Source of the DNA: Xiphias gladius
Lineage: Eukaryota > Chordata > Actinopteri > Istiophoriformes > Xiphiidae
Direction of reading: 5' to 3'
Assembly: GCF_016859285.1 (NCBI RefSeq)
Contig: NC_053409.1
Location: forward strand, 20,655,976-20,719,975
DNA: 64,000 bases
This document shows positions 35,308-47,800 of this stretch, piece after piece; position 1 is the first letter of the stretch; each line of letters begins with the position of its first letter. A program made the position numbers and the translations under genes. Below the pieces are notes generated by a model. The model had not been told where the DNA came from, ran no database searches, and saw nothing but the letters and a program-made list of their open reading frames with translations.

Positions 35308-36832
35308 AGATAAAGAGGCTGATTAAAATTATTATTGTATTTATTTCCTAAAGGGAAAAGTCAATGACTTTAACCTCTTAAACTACACCTGTCCTCCTGC
35401 TTTCTCATTATACCAAAGGTATGTTTAGTTTTCTTTTAGTTCTCACTGTTTTTTATTTTTGTTTTGTTCTTTAGTAGTGTAAGAATTTGCTTTTTCTTTC
35501 TATTGTTGATCTTTTCATATGTGTGAAATGATTTCGCTCATTTTCTGATCTTTATATTTGGATTGTTTAGCGTTTTTATTGTTATGTTATTCTTACTATG
35601 TCATTTTAAGTTATTAAGTTTTTTTTTTATTATTTTGGCTTTGTGTGGAGCCATGAAGACCAGAAAACTGATGGACATCCTAATAAATATAAATAAATAA
35701 CCACACATTTATCAATAATTTGTCAGATGCAACAAATTTATTTTAAATTCTAGTCCAGATGAAAGTTTACATACATGAAAAGTGATTCACGTTTAATTAC
35801 ATACATTAAATGTTTAAAATATATAGAATCTGTACATATGAAATGATCCAAAATATAAAAGGATTTTCTACTTGACGTAATGAAGCCAAGATGAATATGT
35901 CTGTAAAAGTGTTGTCATTCATTCAACATTATCTACAAAAGCAAAACAAGAAAAGTTTATTTCAATTTAAACATTTAAATCACCATAAACACTGAATGTA
36001 TATTCATTCCTGTTTTTCATAAACATAATAAAATATTGTCTTGACTTGGTGTCATATTCTGCAGGTCTCCTGCTTTTGTGATAGTAACAGAAATACAAAT
36101 ATACAATATTTCAAATAAAAAGTGACAACAGTCCACAGTTTAACCTACCAGCCATTTTGTCGCTGAATGCTGCTTTTTTGTTGTGTTGTCACCATCTGTT
36201 GAACTGAGCCAGTGGAGCTGCACATGGCTGATATTAAATCTAATTTAATCCTTGTTTTCTTAAAGTACCAGAAGTTAAAGTACTGACTAAGAATGGTCCC
36301 TATCAAAGTGTAAAATTATATTATTGGATTATTATTACAGATGTATTTCCGTGTAAGCAGCATTTTAATGTTGTGGCTGGTTGAGGTGAAGCAAATTTGA
36401 AGTTTTTTTCTTGGGAAGTCTAATCTATAACAATGCATCATACTTTATAGGCTGATCATACTTATGTCTTGAATGTAAAATTTAAATTTGCAAAGCAGAT
36501 GTCAGATAAATGGAGCGGAGTAAAAAGAACAACATTTCTCTCTGAAACAAAAAGAGGAATAAAATGGGAATATTCGGGCAAGGTACAAGTACCTCAAAGT
36601 GTTAATTCAGTATAGCATTTTAGTTTCACCACTGGGGAAAAAAACAGGGACAACACTTGAGGGAGACCTTTATTAAGTCGATTTACTACAAAACAACAAA
36701 TTCATTTCTTAAAGAGACACATTTGCAATTGCATTATCATAAATCACACCTATGCACGTGTGTCTGTATTTGTACATGTGTATGTGTTTATTTGTCCTTT
36801 CAGCTGCTCAGAAAAGCTCCTGATCCCCTGAT
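35308..36832. other. 3' UTRs between the TRIM gene (+) and the ZP gene (-)
   Basis: TRIM polyadenylation signals lie near 35682-35697. On the minus strand, AATAAA at 36669-36674 could end the ZP transcript. A family A transposon copy occupies about 36255-36640. Nothing else is recognised. Confidence 0.55.
36255..36640 (-). mobile_element. Non-autonomous DNA transposon copy (family A), reverse orientation
   Basis: It holds TACCAGAAGTTAAAGTACT, ATTGGATTATTATTACAGATG, AACAATGCATCATACTTTAT, GGAGCGGAGTAAAAAG, CAAGTACCTCAAAGTG and a terminal CACCACTGG. These are the same blocks in the same order as the other family A copies. Confidence 0.65.
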
Positions 36833-39800
36833 TCATGAGGCCACCTCTGAGATGTGGTGAATGTTGGACAGAGTGAGCTGCGCCTCCCGGGCTGGGTAGA
36901 AGCGTCTGGAGCGAAGCCACAGCCTCCCAAACACCCCTGTGATCAGCAGCAGGACGACCAGCAGCCCTCCGAGAACAAAAGTCTCCACAGGGGGGACTCC
37001 GCCTGCATCTGCAGAAAAAAGGACACAGGTGGAGCCACACTTTGCACGTGAATCGTTTTAGGTATCTGTAATCTCTAAGACTTGAAGATTTAAAAGCTGG
37101 AGCTCTAAAACCCGTATACAGAGATTATTTAAAAGATAAAAGCTTACTCAGACTGGGCTTTTCACTATTGTTTAGCACTCGTCTAATGGGTCCATAAGAC
37201 ACTGTATGGGACAGTGGGACGTCTCTCCGGATCCTCATTAATCCGTCTTCCTCAGAGCAGTTCTGTTTGGAAATACATGAGTAAAACATAAAAAGAACAA
37301 CGATGCTATAAGATTCAGTGTCAAGCAGTGCTTATTTAAAATCAGGGCAGCTTGACTGGTAGCTCATATGGCTGAAAAACTATTCTAGCCTGATGGGTCT
37401 ATATTAAGAGCTTAAGCTGCACATATAGCAGGCTGCTTGTCTGAACTGGCCTCTGACTCTAGGTTTGACGAATGGGTGTTGCATGAGCTCACTCACAGGC
37501 TGGCACAGCCCTGGGCCGTTGTGGCAGATCTGGACGTTGCAGTGGAGGAAGACGTTAGTGTAGGAGCTGCCGACAAACTTAAACATTTGTATCCTGAACA
37601 TGGCCTCTGGACCCTGGCCATTCTTGAGGACACTCAGGGTCTGTTCGTTTGACAACACCGGGCAGCTAGGGAGGGAGACAAAGGAGTCAGGGAGGCACGG
37701 CGGGAGTGGGATTTAAATCTAAAATGAAACACTGTACTTTAGAAAAAGAGAGAAGGAACAGATTTCGAGCTAAGAGACAATGTAAACATTATCTGAAGTG
37801 ATTCAACACAGTGGGAGACAGATTAGTTTGAGCATTTCTTTCCCCTCCTGCATGGTGAAATCACTGTGCATTTAACTGCTCTGCTGTTGCCAACGCTCCC
37901 AAATACTGCCGGGTTGTCAAGGACGTGCACAGCTGTTGGACTGAAACGCATGTGGCCTCTCTGACAGGAGTCACATGACCAGCCTCTGAGAACTGTTGTC
38001 TGGCCAGCTCTCCAGGCAACAAACTCTCTTATTACAGATTTCGACATTGCGCCCATGTAGGAGGACGTAGAGCTGTTTGCAAGTGTGGTGAAACAACGCA
38101 GCCACAAGCAGGTTTCAACAAACCGTCTTTAAGGAATCTCGTGTGAATATCTCAGTCTTAACCTATTCATTCTTACATTTTCAGATGCAAAATTGCAAAT
38201 TGAAAAGGATAGGCTTGCCATGAACGTGTTGTTTTTTTCCCCCTATTGGCTCCTATTACACACAAATATACTGCTTTTGTTCAAACAGTCCCCAGACAGA
38301 CCTGTCTCTGATGAAGGTGTACTGTATATTGCTGTATGGATCACTGGTTGGTGTAGCCCAGCACCTCTCCATACGCAGTATCAGGTGAGCCGGTATCTAC
38401 GGGACAGACGGGGGTGGAGTGACAGTCAAGTCAGTCTCTACACAAGGTAAACACTTTTTCCAAAACAGACCAGGAAATGCTGATTCATAGTAAGTAAACA
38501 ACAGCTGTGCCAGGAGGTTATAACAACATGGAAGAGAAGAAGAGCAGCACTCAAATGACTTTCTGGTCACGGGTGGAGTGTGAGATTGCCAGCATTGCTT
38601 GGAACGTCCCGCCACACAACATATTGCTTAACGTCGTGTAACAATGTGCTTAACCTAATCCAAAAATAGCTGTCAATAACAAGAATACTTGCTCAGCATC
38701 AGAGCTCATCTCAAACAGGCATTTTACTCTTACCATCAACATTTTACCCCCAGTTTCACCCGCTCAGAGAGAGCTTGTCGCACGAAACACAAAATATTGC
38801 TTTAAACGGCGTAACAATGTGTAGCTAAATCTCATACAATATTCAAGTTAATATGAGGTGTCGGTATTAGGTGGACATCTTTAAAACTCTGTAGTAAAAG
38901 AAAAAGTTATGGACTCTGTGACTCAAGTTTATTTACCATGAAAACTTTCACAAAGATGTCATCATCCAGTGTCAGCGATGGCACAGTGGTCCATCTGTCC
39001 TCGAAGGCTGCATCTTTGTACAACAACATTGACACTGAGAAGTTCCCATCCTCTGTGTTTAGAGTTATCGTTCTGCAGAGTTGATAAGATTAAAGCGGCC
39101 ACGTGTTAAAAAAAAACAAACACATTTTACGGTCGGATCGGGAGCCATTCCGATTAAAAACACACTTACCTGACATCCACCCTGATCATGTTTTCACCGT
39201 TGGGTTGCTGGACCATGTAGTTGATGGGGTAGCGGCACACAAAAGTTATGTTGATATAGTTTCTCGTTATAACATCTGAATCGTTGTTGTGAATGGTGTT
39301 TATGAACATGATGTGAGTATCATCTGAGGCCTGAGGAGAGAACAAGAAAGACAAATACAAAAGTCTTTGGGGAAAATTTCCGTTTAAATCTACTGTAATT
39401 ATTTCTCTTTTTTTTTTTTTTTCAATTTATCATTTGGTCGATAAAATGTCCGAAGATGTTGAAAAACGTCCGTCACAATGTCCTGAAGTCTTCAAATTGC
39501 TTATTTGGTGAGACAAACAGTCCAAAACATTAGATAACCAATCTAAGGTCATATCATGGAAATAAAAGAAGATAATTCGCACATTTGAGATGATAGGATT
39601 AGAGAATATTTGCTTTTATTTCTTGAAAAGTGACTGAAACGACTGATTTATTATCAAACTTGTTGCAGATTAATATTATGTTAATCGACTAAATGATTAA
39701 GTTGACTACTCGTGTCAGATCCACAGAATCCTCAGGCTGGAGAAAACCCTTGAATTATCTGTTTAGAAACAGGCTATTTAAAACAAAATGCTTAACTTTA

Positions 39801-42800
39801 CAGTACTGACTCCTCATAGTGCAAAAACAGCAGTACTTGAAATTAGTGCTGCCACCAACTCATTATTTTGATGAGCGGTTAATCTGCTGATTATTTTCTT
39901 GATTAATTGATTATTTGTTTGGCCTATAAAACACCAGAAAACAGTGACAAATGCACATCACAATTTCCTAGAACCCAAGGGGACATCATTAAATGCCTTC
40001 TTTCGTACAAGACACAGTCCAAAAACCCAAAATATTCAATTTTACTATAATGTAAGACTGAGAAAAGCAGCTAATTCTCACATTTGTGAACCCGGAACAA
40101 TCAAAAGTTTGACATTTTTAGTTAGTTGTTGGAATGATTATTAAAACACTTGCCAAATAATTTTCTTTCAACTGACTAATCAATTAATCGGCCAAGTGTG
40201 TCAGCTCTACCTGACATGTGGTGCAAAAATGAAGTCTGGGATATATGAGAGACAGTTAGTCTCCCTTCATTACAGAATGTCACCGTTCACATTGCAGATC
40301 CCTACAAGATTTAAAACTCAATTTCCAACTTTGAGCACTGTAGTATGGCTATAGATGTGAATGTGGTTAGAAGGCAAAATGTCTCATGTAAGTTGGCCAC
40401 GGCTGCAGCATTTCCAGTTTTAAGAACCACATTAAAAAGTAACAGGAGGAGTCACTTTATTTAACCTCTTTCCCAAGCTATAGCTTCCACAGCTATCGTC
40501 CTTTCACACACTGTAAGTGTGAGCGATACTGTTCAATATTCTTCTGCTGCCAAGTGACGTAGGTGAAACCATTAAATTTGAGACGGGTGAAAAGGTTGTG
40601 CGCAAGGTTTGTCTGGGCCCCTGCTGAGCGCAGATGGAGGATGGCTTCTGTGGTCACTGAGCAGGATGAATGGCTCCGAGCTCTAACAGACAAGACATCT
40701 TTTACTACCTCTTGGTAAACACACGACCCCCCACTATGAGCACCACTGACAGGTTAGTACCGCAAGCCAACGGGTCTTCATTGCTTCATGACAGAACCCC
40801 ACTGGCACTTGCACTTATCGCTCGAAGGCTCCACGTCTCACAAATGCAGAACTATCACTGAAACTTGAGCAAGGACGCCGTCATGTTTGAATGAAAATGG
40901 CTGACCTTTAAACCCAACAATTCAGTCATTTCTTCCCTGACGGCCGGGTTTAAAAGGTTTTAAGGTCAAGGTGAAGGCAAGATTGACACCTATGGCATTC
41001 TTCTGCTTTAGCAACAGCCATCTAATCCAGGGCAGGCATACTTTCCTGAGCCTCTATGCAAAAACCTTGTAAAACTGCTGAGCTGGGGGACTGGGAGATT
41101 TCCTCCCTGCGTTAACCTTTTGCTTGCTTTACAAGAAAAATCTGCATGCATACCACGCAAGAAATTCAAGGACACTTGGTTGCTCAAGTAGGGATTTAAA
41201 AAATCTCCGAAGACTGAATCCATGAGAGTGGCTGGATTAAAACAGTCAGGGGGCTAGTTGGCCAATGATTTATGGCCTTCCTATTTATGGCCTTCCTATT
41301 GTTGAAGTGAATTTCAACAAATAATCATCATTTTCCATAAATTCTGATGATTTAGGGACACGAGATCGTTCGAGGTCCCATTCCTGCATTGAACAAGGTC
41401 CTGCGCCGTTATAGGGAAAAGGAACAATGCCACCCTTCTTTCTTGACATACATGCCCCCCCCCCCAATTCTTTTCTCTTCGCCCCTTTCTGACTGGGCTC
41501 AGACTATGTGCCTTTCTCTGTCCATCTTATTATACATGCCATGAGCTATTTCCAAAGTACCCGTCTCAACACAGATGGTCTCAGTCCACATTTACGTCGC
41601 TGAAGAAAAAAAGTGCTGTTCCCACTTCCTACAACAACCGTAGACATCGTAAAATAGATAATTTATTATGATGGGGATTTTATGTTGTCAATAATGGAGA
41701 TACCAAGTGTAGTTTGTCTTCATGTTGGTTAAAGCTCATGTCTTCTTCTTTTGTTAGCAGTTGTTCTAAATGTCCGAGTTCACGTGCAACATTTGATTTG
41801 TTTTTTGTGTTTTTTTAGACTCTTAAGTCCAGCAGACATGGCCTGACTAAGAAACCTTCACAGGCTTTAGAGCAAATCTTTATCAAAAGATTGAAGGTCA
41901 TACCATTATAGTCCCACAGTCTGAGAGATTTGTCTTTATGCTGAAAACATAGTCATCTCCGACCTCAACGCCTCGGCACTCTGGATCATTTAAATGCAGA
42001 TCCCAAACCTAAAAAGAGGAAACACGATAAAAAACAAAAACAAAAACAAATGTTCAGTTATTAAGCAAAATCACACTGCAAATGATATAGGGAATCAGTA
42101 CTAGGGAATGTCTACTTTAAGGGCAAATACTTTTGAGATGTGTCGGTGCTGACTTACATAAACTGGAGGCACTTTGTTGAGGAAAAAAGCACTGGGAATA
42201 ACAACCTCCATATGGTCGTTGGTGCAAATGACAGTTTCATTGAGCTCTAATGGAAAGAAGATAAAAAAAACAGATCCAACCTCCCTCAAAAATATGTGAA
42301 AACATATTGATGATTTTTTAAAATTGATATCCCTTTTGCATACTTTACCATTCATCTCTCTTAGACTTAACATTTAGACAAATTGCTATTTACTGTGTGT
42401 ATTATCAAATATTTAACTGACATTTACTCAAGGACTCAAGTATTTCCATTTTCTGCTACTTTTTTGTGATACTTTTACTCTCCTACATTTTAGAGGGAAA
42501 TATTGTACTTTTCACTCCACCACACATATCTCACAGCTAAAGTTACATTTCAAATTAAGATTTTACATACACAACACAAGATGAATTCTTTAGATATGAT
42601 GCACCGTTATAGATTAAACATATAATAATAATGAACAAAGTACTGAGTGAGAAGCTCTCAACCAGCACCAGATTTATGCATCAATAGTTAGTATCCAAAA
42701 TACAGTATAGAATAATATAATTTTTGCTTTTCATACTTCAAGTTCATCTTGCTGATAATACTTTTGTACTTGTACTTAAGTAAGATTTTAAATGCAGGAC

Positions 42801-43286
42801 TTTTCTTGAAATCAAGTATTTTCACAGTCTGGTACTACTTATTACTTTTATCTATCTAAACGATCTTAATACCTCTTTCAGGAGTACTAAATGTTTATTG
42901 CCAATTCACACACACACAGCTGCTGTTATGAAAGAAACTACAAACATCATTGGAAAAAAGGGTTTTTTCTAGACTTGATTAGACTTGACTTGATTACTGA
43001 ACTTGATTGGATTCGATTTTTTTAATAAGGACATTTCAAAGCTCTAGCAGCCGGGGTAACTTGTTTTAAACCAATAATCCTCAGTTTGAAAATGGGCGCT
43101 CTGATTACTTCTTGAAGGTACAAGGTTTCCCTAAAAAGGCAGTTTGTTTGACCCTTGACATTTCATCCCCGGTTGTGTGATGCGAGGTGTGAGCTCACCT
43201 TCCTCCTCGGGCTCCAGATAGACGGCGGAGAAGACCATCCTCATGGTGAACAGTAACCAAGCAAAAACCAAACTGGCAGATGCCAT
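36833..43286 (-). CDS. Zona-pellucida (ZP) domain type I membrane protein, family not assigned
   Basis: There are nine coding exons on the minus strand: 43286-43199, 42246-42158, 42008-41904, 39330-39170, 39072-38937, 38396-38302, 37665-37497, 37262-37148 and 37008-36833. All phases agree, for 377 aa. The signal peptide is at about 1-21 (MASASLVFAWLLFTMRMVFS). The ZP-N half has cysteines near 37, 70, 90 and 126. The ZP-C half has cysteines near 205, 226, 267, 272, 279 and 283. A furin-type site RIRR lies at 291-294, a transmembrane helix at about 330-349 (FVLGGLLVVLLLITGVFG), and the cytoplasmic tail has about 28 residues. N-glycosylation sites include NET, NLS, NDS, NIT and NFS. Such proteins are cut at the furin site and polymerise into extracellular filaments or matrices. 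The layout recalls ZPLD1, but the sequence is too different for me to name it. Introns carry transposon copies. Confidence 0.88.
39420..39712 (-). mobile_element. Family C hAT-like MITE copy 1 in a ZP-gene intron
   Basis: It runs from TTTGGTCGATAAAATGTCC through GTCCAAAACATTAGATAA to ATTAATATTATGTTAATCGA and is rich in ATTAATCGA-type motifs. This is reverse orientation of a common teleost repeat, here diverged. Confidence 0.55.
39865..40210 (-). mobile_element. Family C hAT-like MITE copy 2 in the same intron
   Basis: It contains TTTGATGAGCGGTTAATCTG, GGCCTATAAAACACCAGAAA, CACAATTTCCTAGAACCCAA, GTCCAAAAACCCAAAATATT and AACTGACTAATCAATTAATC, ending GTCAGCTCTAC. It is better preserved than the copy 150 bases to the left and lies in the same direction. 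A third partial copy is at 63105-63356. Confidence 0.7.
40211..41903 (-). other. ZP-gene intron 3, left part
   Basis: No gene. A 15-base direct repeat (TATTTATGGCCTTCC-like) occurs at about 41268-41299, and a C run lies at about 41455-41465. Confidence 0.5.
42425..42850 (+). mobile_element. Non-autonomous DNA transposon copy (family A) in ZP-gene intron 1
   Basis: It contains CAAGTATTTCCATTTTCTGC, GAGGGAAATATTGTACTTTT, ATGATGCACCGTTATAGATT, TGTACTTGTACTTAAGTAAG and AAATGCAGGACTTTTCTTGA, in the forward order of family A. Confidence 0.75.
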
Positions 43287-44354
43287 CTTCCAAGGACTCT
43301 CCCTCTGGTTTCTCTTAGCTCAGCCACTCCACTGCCTTTGGGCCCTTTCGCCAAAACTCCCTGAATCTTCCGGGGACTATTCTGAGGACTCGTTGTCACC
43401 ACAAGACGTAGTACCCCTCTCTTCCTCCAACCCTTGAAACACAGCTCTAATGAACTAGGAGCCTCCCTCTGGCCTTAAAACACCAGCTTGAATGATGTCC
43501 CCACCAACAATGAGATTCCGCACATGAATAGGGGGAACTGAGGGGAGTCCAAGGTAACACGTATGTCACCGCCTACTGCGGCGATGTCCTCTTAGTAAAC
43601 ATCTTACAACTGTTTCTTACTACAGGGAGCAACAAGAAGTCTGGTAACCATGCAAATTGGAACAACAGTACTGGGTCTGGCACTCTTTGTTGTCTACATC
43701 CTTTGTCTGGACATTTTAAAATCTTTACTGGTGCGGGAATCCCAGTCAGTCAGGCAAAAAGAAACTCATTACGAGTCAAGGACAATTCAGAGTTGATGCC
43801 AAGGACCTGTGAGTGTATGTGTGTGGTGGGACACGCCATAAAACACTTAGGTAGGCAAACACGAGAAAGCACAGATTATTTTCATCACATTTAAAAAAAG
43901 GTTTTTAAACAAGGAAAATGTAAGAAACACCTATATATCTTTTAAAGTTATCCAGACAATTTTTAAGTGTCAATATAGGAAAAAGACGAGATAACTGCTG
44001 CAATGAGGCAGAAAACTTCTTCACATTTTGCAACTTTTATGAGTTTAATTTACAAGATTAGTTTCCAAGACACTGAATCTTCTACTTTTCTTGTCTTGCA
44101 AATAAGACCGGCTTAAGTGTTAGGCCGAACTCTCTGGCATTGTTTGAACAGACAAATAGCTTGAAGACGATTGCCTGGAAGAAGAGAATCCCGCTATAAT
44201 CTCTCACTTCTGCTCTTATCGTAAAGAAGTAAAAGTGAGTAAAGGTCAGAAGCGTATAAAGGTCGATAGCTTCCTTCCTGCCTCCATCTTTACTGCATAG
44301 AAATAAACCACAATAAAAGCATTGGACAAAAACAGCTAAAGTCACAGCAGGATG
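43287..44354. other. Spacer between the ZP gene start and the shprh 3' end
   Basis: No coding sequence or recognised repeat. It probably includes the ZP-gene promoter near 43290-43560. Confidence 0.5.
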
Positions 44355-44374
44355 ACGGTCTGTCATCGACAGAT

Positions 44375-44380
44375 TTTATT
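44375..44380 (-). promoter_or_regulatory. Probable polyadenylation signal of shprh
   Basis: AATAAA on the minus strand lies about 450 bases after the shprh stop codon, with no other gene in between. Confidence 0.6.
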
Positions 44381-44832
44381 TCCTGAATGTTGTGAGAATA
44401 CCTCAATTACTGATGTGACTTCAGCATCTGAATTTCTCCATACAGTGAAGTTCTATATAAATGCACAGTTATATTAGATTAACACAAACAACAATACTGT
44501 ACAGTCTAGTCAAATGCGATCATCAAATATGTACTTGGACAGCTGAAATGTTTACTGAATCAGTAAGATACAACTATGACAATTGACCCAAATACACAAA
44601 TACTCCAAAGAGGTTTAAAATTCGATCCTGAATACAAATAAGACACACGTTCATTGTCAGAGATTTGCTAAAATATCTTTTTGGAAATGCTTCCGATAAC
44701 TTTGGGATGCTTGTATAAAAAAGTGGAATGTGCAAAATCAGAGTATTTCTATCACCACGGTGTACAGAATGAGCCATCTTTGCCTCTGTATCTTTAGCAG
44801 GTGTCCCCTCCTGTGCCGCACGGCGTTTAGAC

Positions 44833-47800
44833 TCACTCCAGAGACTCAGTATCATCAGTAAACAGATCAGCGAGGTCAGCTACTGTCAGCACCGCAGCCT
44901 CCGAGTGCTTCATGGCTGTGCTGGTGTGACTAGAAAAAAAAAGAAAAACGGCATCAGTACTTTGAGGTCAGCTGCCATGTCTAACCTTTAAATGTCATAA
45001 TTCCCCTTTGAATTTGAGAATTTGAGGGTTTTTTAAATCCAATTTCAATTTTCTACATACGGTGAAGTCTTACCTTTTCTCTGCTGTCTTCAGCATTGCC
45101 TGCATTCTCTCTTCAATGGTGGATTTAATGAGGAATCTGTGGACAAATGTTGGCCTGGTGGGAAGAGAAAACAGGGATCACGCTGAATGTACAAAACAGT
45201 TGGGGCACTTGTCATGAAGTGCACTACTGAAACAATTCCAGATAACAGCCATGATCCCTTATGGATTTTCCCTCAATTTAAGTTATACGGGTTACAAAGG
45301 AGAAGGTGGGAGTGCATTTTACCTAACTTCAGTATTTTTCTTTTTTTTTTTTAATTTGGTTCATTCTGTTAGTTAGCCAGAGGATTAAGTAGCAGCTGTG
45401 GTTGAGGTGTGTGCTGTTTAAGTACTTTTTGCTCGGGCACTGTGGAACTGTTGTCAAAGTGGAGCTTCAGCTCAATAGACATTTTTAGAAATTTTTTTAT
45501 TTGTTTTTTTTTTTGCCGAGAGTTACGGGAGAAAATTTGGTACCACTTTCATGTCTGTATCCTAAACATGAAGCTACTGGTTGTGGTTGTGGTTTTACAG
45601 TGGGGTATGTGGTCCAGGAAGTCACTGCTCCCGGCCAAGAAACAGTCTGGTTTTTTTGTATTTACAGTACAGACATGAGAGTGGTATTGATCTTATCTAA
45701 CTCTCTGCAAGAAAGTCAATGAGCGCATTTCCCAAACTGTCTAATGTTTAATTTAGTATAGTGTGGTGCACTATTGGTGGAACCTGTCCCACCTATTAGC
45801 ATGAAAAGAAACAGCAGCAGCAGTTTAGATCTGAACATGTAGACAGGTCCCTAGGTGGCATCTACAGGCAAGGAAAGTAGTGTCTTCAGTAATGGAGGTG
45901 GTGCAAGTGTTTAATATAAAACCTCAAAAACACACACAGAGAAAAAATGAAGCTATGAAAAAAAAAAAGAAAAGACTCATTACTCGCAGGTTGCAAATAA
46001 TGTAAGCTATTCATTTAGTTGCATCTGCAGTTCTAAACTACTGGAAAAGTTCCCGTTGAGAACGTAGCGGCTTACTGGCACACTTATCTCCCTGTCTCTT
46101 ACTTGGTTTGGCCAATCCGGTGCACCCTGCCGATGGCCTGGAGCTCATGAGCTGGGTTGAGGATGGGCTCAACCAGCAACACGTGAGTCGCTTCGATGAT
46201 GTTCAGACCATTGGAGCCCGTGTGGAGAGGAAGGAGGAGAATGTTGATCTTCTCTTCGTATTTGAAGGAGCTCAGATTCTCCTGGAACAATAATGCGATT
46301 GTTATAATCACACCTGGATGAAGATATATCTGCAAAAACATTTTTTCTCATGTGATTTATTTGTTTGCGTGCAAGACAGGTGAGGTTACTGATTATGTTG
46401 ATAGGCAACATTTTGTTGTATTCACTGCCATTTTTCGTTTTCTTTCCAAAACAAAATCAAATCCGGGTATTCATGGTATGGTATGTTTTCCCCTCATATT
46501 TTTCCTCTGAGAGGAACTTCTGAAACAAAATTAAGATCAAATGATGCCAGAACTCTCTCCTCCTTTCAATGGGGTTTTTGGATCTTTAATCCTGGGTGAC
46601 CCAGTGAGACTCTGGATAAATGGTTGGGTTTAAATGAAAACTAAATTAACAGAATCAACAGAGTTTTAATCAATTCAGAAACATTTAATAAAATAAAATA
46701 AAAAATTGGTTCCAGGTTTTACAAATGAGTGGTCAGAGAGGAACCTCCATTATAACAAGCCATGGTTAATATGAATGGCAGACATCAGATATTTATGGGG
46801 TATGTCTGTCGGCAGGGTATCTCACAAACTGGAAAATGGAGTTCCATGTAATATTCTATTCCAGGATAAGGCCTTGGACAAAAGGACAAATGATTTAGAT
46901 TTTGGAAGTAATCTGGATTTTAGATTTCCACCAATATGGGATTAGGGTTTCTTTCAAACCCCAATGGGATGTTTTCAGGTCATGAAATCAATTTGACTTA
47001 AAAGTAAAGAAAGGGATAATAATCCATTTGGGTGTAGTGGCAAGGTGGAAAATTGCCTCATTCTTGGAGGAAATATATCGGACAATTTGCTTGAAACTTT
47101 AAATTGTCCTTAAGTTCTACAGTAAATTTCACCTGGTGTAGTGGTAGTGGTGGACACTGCAGAATAAAACAATAGGTGGAAAGCAGCTGTGTGGTTAAAA
47201 GTGGTGTGCACTATGTAGAAATGGTTGCAATGTAAATTCAAACCTGAAATTTGTGAATCCCATTGATTTGCGAGAACTCCATGTTGTTGTCAAACAAGGC
47301 CTTAGCGATGATGTCCAGGACACTCTGCCACTGTGCAGGAGAGAAAAACAAACAAAGTGGGTCAGATATCATCAAAATTATTCACTATCTTACAGAGCAG
47401 GGATAGTTTACAGTTACCGTGGAGAAAACGAGACACTTGGCCCCGGGGTCAGTCACTTGAATCTTCTTCAGTGTTCTCACCACTGCCTCCACTTTGGTAG
47501 AGTGGCTTCCCTGACAAACACAGGAAGAGGAAAGTTAGGCTATAGTGCTATCCGCAATCAGTGGCCAGAGTCAAGCTGTGTTAAATTACAATAACAAACA
47601 TTACAGGGCATGAATTAAAGGATAATGGTCAGTTATAGCATCTAAATCCTTCAGGTGAGCAACAAAACACAGTTAAAAACTTTTTGACTAGTAAGACAGA
47701 TGGAACCAAATTGAATAATCATTACATTTGGATCCAGCCACAACTGACATAATAAAAATCCTGTATTACCTGAAGATGGTGTTGCTGACTGACCTTGACT

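Noticed and set aside
47770-47793. Longer form of the shprh RING exon using the donor at 47770
   Set aside because: The donor after 47794 gives the join [16 protein letters not shown], which matches human SHPRH exactly. The longer form may be a minor variant at most.
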